NCBI GenBank assembly: GCA_013398015.1 | Contig: VZRR01013052.1 | Coordinates: 62,001-126,000 of the forward strand | Length of the DNA: 64,000 nt | Source: Oreocharis arfaki | Taxonomy: Eukaryota; Chordata; Aves; Passeriformes; Paramythiidae | Direction: 5' to 3' | Shown: one piece after another, positions 59,401 through 64,000 of the stretch | Layout of the letters: every line of letters begins with the position of its first letter | Numbering within the stretch: the first letter of the stretch is position 1 | Notes under the pieces: model-generated | Told to the model about the DNA's origin: nothing | Seen by the model: the letters and a program-made list of their open reading frames with translations, nothing else | The model's database searches: none | Translations under genes and position numbers: made by a program

Positions 59401-62139
59401 GGGTGGGACCGGGCACACCTGGCCCTGCCACCCCACGTGATGCTCCTCTCCAGCCACATCTGTGTCAAAGAATGGCTTCAGATTCTGCTGATACACGTGA
59501 GACATCAATTAGCACAAGCCCAAATCTCTAGCGCATCATCCCCCGAACAATCAACCCCCCAAAACCCAATTTCTGTTGAGCAAGCAGCATCATTTGAGAC
59601 ATCTGGTTCCACACACAGGCTTGGGTTGGGTGGCAGTATCAGACTGAGCCCCCCCACAAAAGTGACGGCAAGATAATTCAATTCCTGCCAGATGTTTACA
59701 TTGTTACAACGACAATGAAACTTCCCAGTTCAGGAAATATTTGCAAGCACTTGTGCAATCCAGTAACTCCAGCTTCCGTTCTGGGTTCAGACTTGGCAGG
59801 GAATCAGCCCTCTCAGGAATGAATATCTGCCAGGTCCCATTTATTGGGTGAGAACACCAATAGCACTTACTCCATGTGCATAATATTTATCTCTCTCAGT
59901 GCTGGAAGGGTCCAAGCATGTTTCCACACAGCCATACATCAAACCCCCGCTCTAATTTCAGTGATTAGACCTTGAAGCAAACCCTCACAGGTCAAGGGAG
60001 CAACACAATCAGATTGAAATGCCAGAATAAAAATACATTAAAAAAATTAACTGCTTTCAAGGTCCACTCCTAACTCAGCTTTTTGAACAATCCTTGATTA
60101 TATCGCAATTATCACGCACTGAACTGACAATACACTGTATTTAATAAGAAAAAAAATTTACAGCTGCCACAGATACTAATTCTTATAAAAATAACACATG
60201 CCTTAATGTTCTCAGATGGAAATATTTTACAATACACTATTAATTTAGACTGAAATTTAAGCTTCACAGCAAGATTTTTAGTAAGTCCAGAATATGAACT
60301 GACCATTTTCCAGGACTCATGTGGAGCTCCAGCATATATTCATGAGCCTCACTTATAAACACAGGAAAAAAGTAAACAATCAAGAGAGTTCAGGTGATGT
60401 CCACTCACATCCACAGAAACTTAAGATGCTGCACTTACACAGCTTAAACAGCCTTACCTGAAGCAGGAATTTTTACTCTTCTAGGCTCTAAATACAGTAA
60501 CTAGCACCAAACTCAGTGTAAGGGACATGTCACATTCTCACACACATCAGACCTTTCTTGTCTCCCTCTCACAGCAATTTAAAAAAACAAATTAAAAAAC
60601 TGAAGGTGCAATTAATACAACACAACAACACTGGGAATAGGAGCTGAATTCAGCATATCAAACCAATTTACGGTACCAGACACCATCCCAGCTCTGGGTA
60701 GTAAATGTGTTGTTCCTCAGTTTACACACACAGCCAGCTGTGGAGGTTTTTCGGCTCCTTTGGTTTTCTGGCCTAATCATAACTGTGACATTCCCAAGGA
60801 GCTGGGAGAGCCCCACGCTCCCTCTGCTGAGATAATCTTCTTAAGAGAGATTGTAAATATCTCATCCAGGCAGTGAAACCACAAAACAACCTCTCCTCCA
60901 GAAGCAGGAGCAGCAGTGGGTGCAGGAAAAGTTGTTTTACAGTATCAGTCACAGTCTGAAATCTCTAACTTAGAAATAAGCTTTTTATTTCAGAATACTG
61001 TGATACAAATACATGCAGGCATTCTCTTGTAACCTATTCAACCTGAAAGGAGGAGTCCAGCTGGACAGCTGAAACACCACTAAGAAATCATCTATCCACC
61101 AAATAAAATGCACGTTCCAATAACCAATTAAGACATTAAACTGAATATGAGACGCTACTTTTCATGTTAAACAAATGCATATGTTTTAAACACATAAAAC
61201 AAGAATATTCTATTTTTTCCCTATGTAAATGTAATCAACAGCAAAATAAACCTCTTTCACCAGCAAACCAGGTATGAACCCACCAAGAACTTGTTTCTAA
61301 TACAGCAAACCACAACTTCAGGTAATTCTTTCAAGCTTTAGTTAGGGTTTCTCAAGCTTTCAGGAATTGAGATGATTCTTCTGTCTTCTTTAGCAGTGGC
61401 TCTGAAGGGAGTGGGAGCCTGGCAGGAGGAGAGGTGCTGATCCAGCCCCAACACCACTGTCTCCAGCATCCTCACTGCCCTCTCCAGGAGGGCAGAGGGA
61501 GCTTCAACAGGAAAGGTGCTGTCACTCAAAGAACTGCTCTGTGGGCACCAACCTCACACTCAATTTCCAGTTTTTACCCAATAAATACACATATCTACTA
61601 TTTTAAGTCCTGACAACTCTCACAGAGCAAACTCTGAAACTAATTAAGAAAGCAACCAGGAAAATATCACTTGTAATTCCCTTATCTACGCGAAGAGATG
61701 CTGAAAGATAGCAGGCACACAATCCAGCAGTGACAGCCTGCAGGAAAGTGTAACCTGCCTCAGGTACTGCTACAGGTACCACTTCTCTTTAATTCTTCCT
61801 TCATGAAAAAGCACCTGCTCATGGTGAAGGAGACTTGAGAAGCAGCAGAAGTGGAAGTAACTCTTTGTGACTACCGAAACAGGGAAGGAACCTGCATGAC
61901 TAAGCACTGTGGTGCTTCTCTGGAGGCTCAGAATGTCCATTTTCTATCTGATTTACTGCTTACCATCTCCTGTGCCACACAGCTGATTCCATTCTCAAGG
62001 TGCACAGAGAGCTGCCCACAAACACGCATCTGCTGGTCCATGGCCCATCCTCAGCTGAGCTGCTGCCAGTTCCTGTGTTCGTGCAGGCTGAGGTACCACC
62101 ACAGCTGGATCACACATCCCTACCAGGACACTCCCACAG

Positions 62140-62560
62140 CCCCAGAACAGCTGGGGTTGGGAGGGCCCTCTGCAGATCACCCAGTCCAACCCCCTGCCAA
62201 GGCAAGATCAGGAGCAGGAGACTCAGGAATGTGTCCAGGTGGGTTTGGGATGTGTCCAGAGAGGGAGATTCCACCACCTCCTCTGGGCAGCTGTTCCAGT
62301 GCTCTGCCACCCTCCATGGAAAGAATTTCTTCCTCATTGAGGTGGAACTTCTGGTGTTCTAATTTACGGCTGTTGCTCCTTGTCCTGTCCCTGGGCACCA
62401 CTGAAAAGAGTCTGACACCATCCTCTGACCCACCCTGGAAATATTCATACAGATTGATGGGATCCCCTCTCAGTCTTCCCTCCTCCAGACTAACCAGACC
62501 CAGCCTCGCAGTCTCTCCTCACAAGAAAGATGCTCCAGTCCCCTGCACCTTGCTCACATC
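62140..62560 (-). mobile_element. CR1 LINE, longest copy in the window
   Basis: CCCAGAACAGCTGGGGTTGG at the 3' side, then GATCACCCAGTCCAACCCCC, TGTTCCAGTGCTCTGCCACC, TTTCTTCCTCATTGAGGTGG and CTCAGTCTTCCCTCCTCCAG. It reaches further 5' than the other copies. The long plus-strand reading frame across it is an accident of the antisense CR1. Confidence 0.9.
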
Positions 62561-62779
62561 ATCTAAAACTTTTTCACTGCAACAATCCAAAGATGAACTC
62601 TTTCTACACCAAAGCACACCAAGAAGCACTCTTAAAATGCGTACAACAAGAAGTGATATTCCAGTTTATACACAGTGGTTCCCACACCTGTATCCTACAG
62701 ACACAGCAGGCCCCAGATAACCCTGCTAATTGCTAATAAAATAAACCCTACTTCCCAAATTCTGTGTATTTCACTGGCA

Positions 62780-62990
62780 TATCACTGCCCTGTGAGGGTG
62801 GGGAGGCCCTGGCACAGGGTGCCCAGAGAAGCTGTGGCTGCTCCTGGATCCCTGGAAGTGTCCAAGGCCAGCTTGGATGGGGCTTGGAGCAACCTGGGAT
62901 AGAGGAAGGTGTGCCCTTCCCATGGTAGGGGTGGCACTGGATGGGCTTTAAAGTCCCCTCCAAATCAAATCACTCTGACACTCCATGATA
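62780..62990 (+). mobile_element. CR1 LINE 3' fragment in TRIM33 intron 1
   Basis: CCTGTGAGGGTGGGGAGGCC, GGCACAGGGTGCCCAGAGAA and GGATGGGCTTTAAAGTCCCC, ending near ACTCTGACACTCCATGAT. Confidence 0.9.
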
Positions 62991-63699
62991 TAACACAAAA
63001 TGTAGAATCTGGAATTTTAAAACGTGGATCACAAGACCATCTGAGTGCTTTACTGAGTACATTATCAAACTATATTTAATACACCGCCTTTTTAAAACTG
63101 ATGAAGTTTATAAGAGCAGATCCTAGACAAATTTCTGAACAGTCTGGATGAAAAAATCTCTACCAAGCCAGGTTAATTCCTTCACTGGGGAACACAGGAA
63201 AGGCTTGACTGCAAAGATGTCACCAAACAAGGTCTCCTTGACCATAGAGCCCATTTAGGACCTGCAAAACCACTTACCAGGGCTCTACTTTGGTCTGTAC
63301 ACCATAGCATGTGAGTCATCCCATCTAAAGCTCCAGAAGCTTTTCAATTCCATCCCCGAACGTACATTATAAAAGGAAAATAACCCCCAAGCTGTGATTC
63401 TGATAAGAACACGTGGAAGGAGCAGTGTACTCCTGTTCCCTGGCACAAGCTATGTACAGGCAGAGCCCCCGGGCACAGCTGACAAACAGCACTGCAAGGT
63501 TTTACCTCAGAGCACAGGAAAGCAGGTGCAGTGCACACAGCGTTCCCACCTGGGCAGGTAATACTGCAACAACAGTGAATTCGAATTTAATTAGACACGT
63601 TTTACCCCAGTGCTGTAGAACCGAGCAGCTGCCCACCCCCTCCCCGACTCGCCTCCGCTGTGTCACCCCCGAGAGCCAAAACAAAGCAGGCAGAAGGAG

Positions 63700-64000
63700 A
63701 GAATGACAGAATATTTGGGGTTGCAAAGGGCCTTTAAAGGTCATTAGTCCAACCCCCCCTGCCACGAACAGGGACATCTTAGACTAGACCAGGCTGCTCA
63801 GAGCCTGGTCCAGCCTGACACTGAATGTTTCCACCACCTCCCTGAGCAACTTGTTCCAGTGTTTTAACACTCCCACGGTAAAACACTTCTTTCTCACACT
63901 TAATCTAAACCGATCCTCCTCCAGTTTAAAACCATTACCCCCCTGTCCTACCGCAACAGGTGCTGCTACAAAGTCTGTCCCCATTTTTATTACAGACTCC
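63700..64000 (-). mobile_element. CR1 LINE running off the window end
   Basis: GAATGACAGAATATTTGGGG, then TCATTAGTCCAACCCCCCCT, TTGTTCCAGTGTTTTAACAC and CTTTCTCACACTTAATCTAA. The 5' side continues past 64000. Confidence 0.9.

Larger units (their letters stand above)
53425..64000 (-). other. TRIM33 intron 1 (part)
   Basis: No exon 1 candidate (RING N-terminal half with CxxC and a GC-rich 5' end) is visible, so the whole stretch is taken as intron 1, which in mammals is also long. It holds the CR1 copies at 62.1, 62.8 and 63.7 kb, a 14-bp duplicated motif near 58.08 kb (TTCTGGACATTTCC twice), and possibly a decayed repeat at 58.96-59.2 kb. The AT-rich remainder (53.6-56.2 and 59.7-61.3 kb) shows nothing identifiable. 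Confidence 0.65.

Noticed and set aside
61338..61529. Minus-strand 63-codon frame with a helical-looking peptide (LLERAVRMLETVVLGLDQHL)
   Set aside because: It looks somewhat protein-like, but I recognise no family and see no flanking splice signals that fit TRIM33. An unannotated exon or decayed retrocopy is possible but unsupported.
61851..62720. Plus-strand open frame of 289 codons
   Set aside because: Most of it is antisense CR1 LINE sequence (62140-62560). No protein family is recognisable and it sits inside TRIM33 intron 1.
63600..63700. GC-rich stretch considered as TRIM33 exon 1
   Set aside because: It encodes no RING CxxC pattern and has no donor that would supply the G of the split Val codon required by exon 2.
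1..64000. CRISPR arrays, operons, prophage or other prokaryotic systems
   Set aside because: No spaced direct repeats or bacterial genes occur; the sequence is a vertebrate nuclear locus with spliced genes and LINEs.

Overview
The window is vertebrate nuclear DNA from a bird. The evidence is abundant truncated CR1 LINEs, with 3' ends reading like GATTCTGTGATTCTRTGA in sense, plus a split gene structure with canonical GT-AG introns and gene content and order matching part of human chromosome 1p13 (SYT6 downstream of TRIM33, same strand). The CR1 subfamilies would suit a neognath bird, possibly a songbird, but I cannot fix the species. There are two assembly flaws: a single N at 401 and an 81-N gap at 17638-17718.

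Layout, all on the minus strand for genes. (1) 1-13399: first intron of SYT6 (synaptotagmin-6), containing CR1 fragments, microsatellites, AT-rich stretches that look like conserved non-coding DNA, and a GC-rich block ending in a strong splice donor (about 7783-8000) that may be an internal alternative first exon. (2) 13400-13553: the SYT6 exon carrying the start codon, with a likely 5'UTR and splice acceptor just upstream and a possible 5'UTR exon ending at 14773. (3) About 14.8-26.4 kb: intergenic DNA between SYT6 and TRIM33, with CR1 copies, a (GGAA)n array spanning the N gap, AT-rich candidate regulatory elements and a GC-rich island near 22.95-23.46 kb. (4) 26.4-53.4 kb: TRIM33 (TIF1-gamma) from its 3'UTR to the exon encoding the C-terminal half of the RING finger. 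I resolve 19 coding exons (human exons 2-20) whose phases all agree, giving 941 codons plus stop. (5) 53.4-64 kb: 5' part of the locus, interpreted as TRIM33 intron 1. Exon 1 (N-terminus and first half of the RING) is not in the window.

TRIM33 is a nuclear E3 ubiquitin ligase and chromatin reader (RING, two B-boxes, coiled coil, PHD finger, bromodomain) acting in TGF-beta/SMAD signalling and transcription. SYT6 is a membrane synaptotagmin; the two genes are neighbours, with no known common pathway.

The structures most worth a second look are: an exact-period 62-bp minisatellite occupying almost all of TRIM33 intron 2 and carrying repeated acceptor-like motifs; oppositely oriented CR1 copies flanking blocks of TRIM33 exons; a CR1 insertion ending about 20 bp from an exon 7 splice donor; a 51-nt exon in the bromodomain followed by an 82-nt intron; and the putative extra SYT6 promoters. 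I found no sign of an undescribed gene system.
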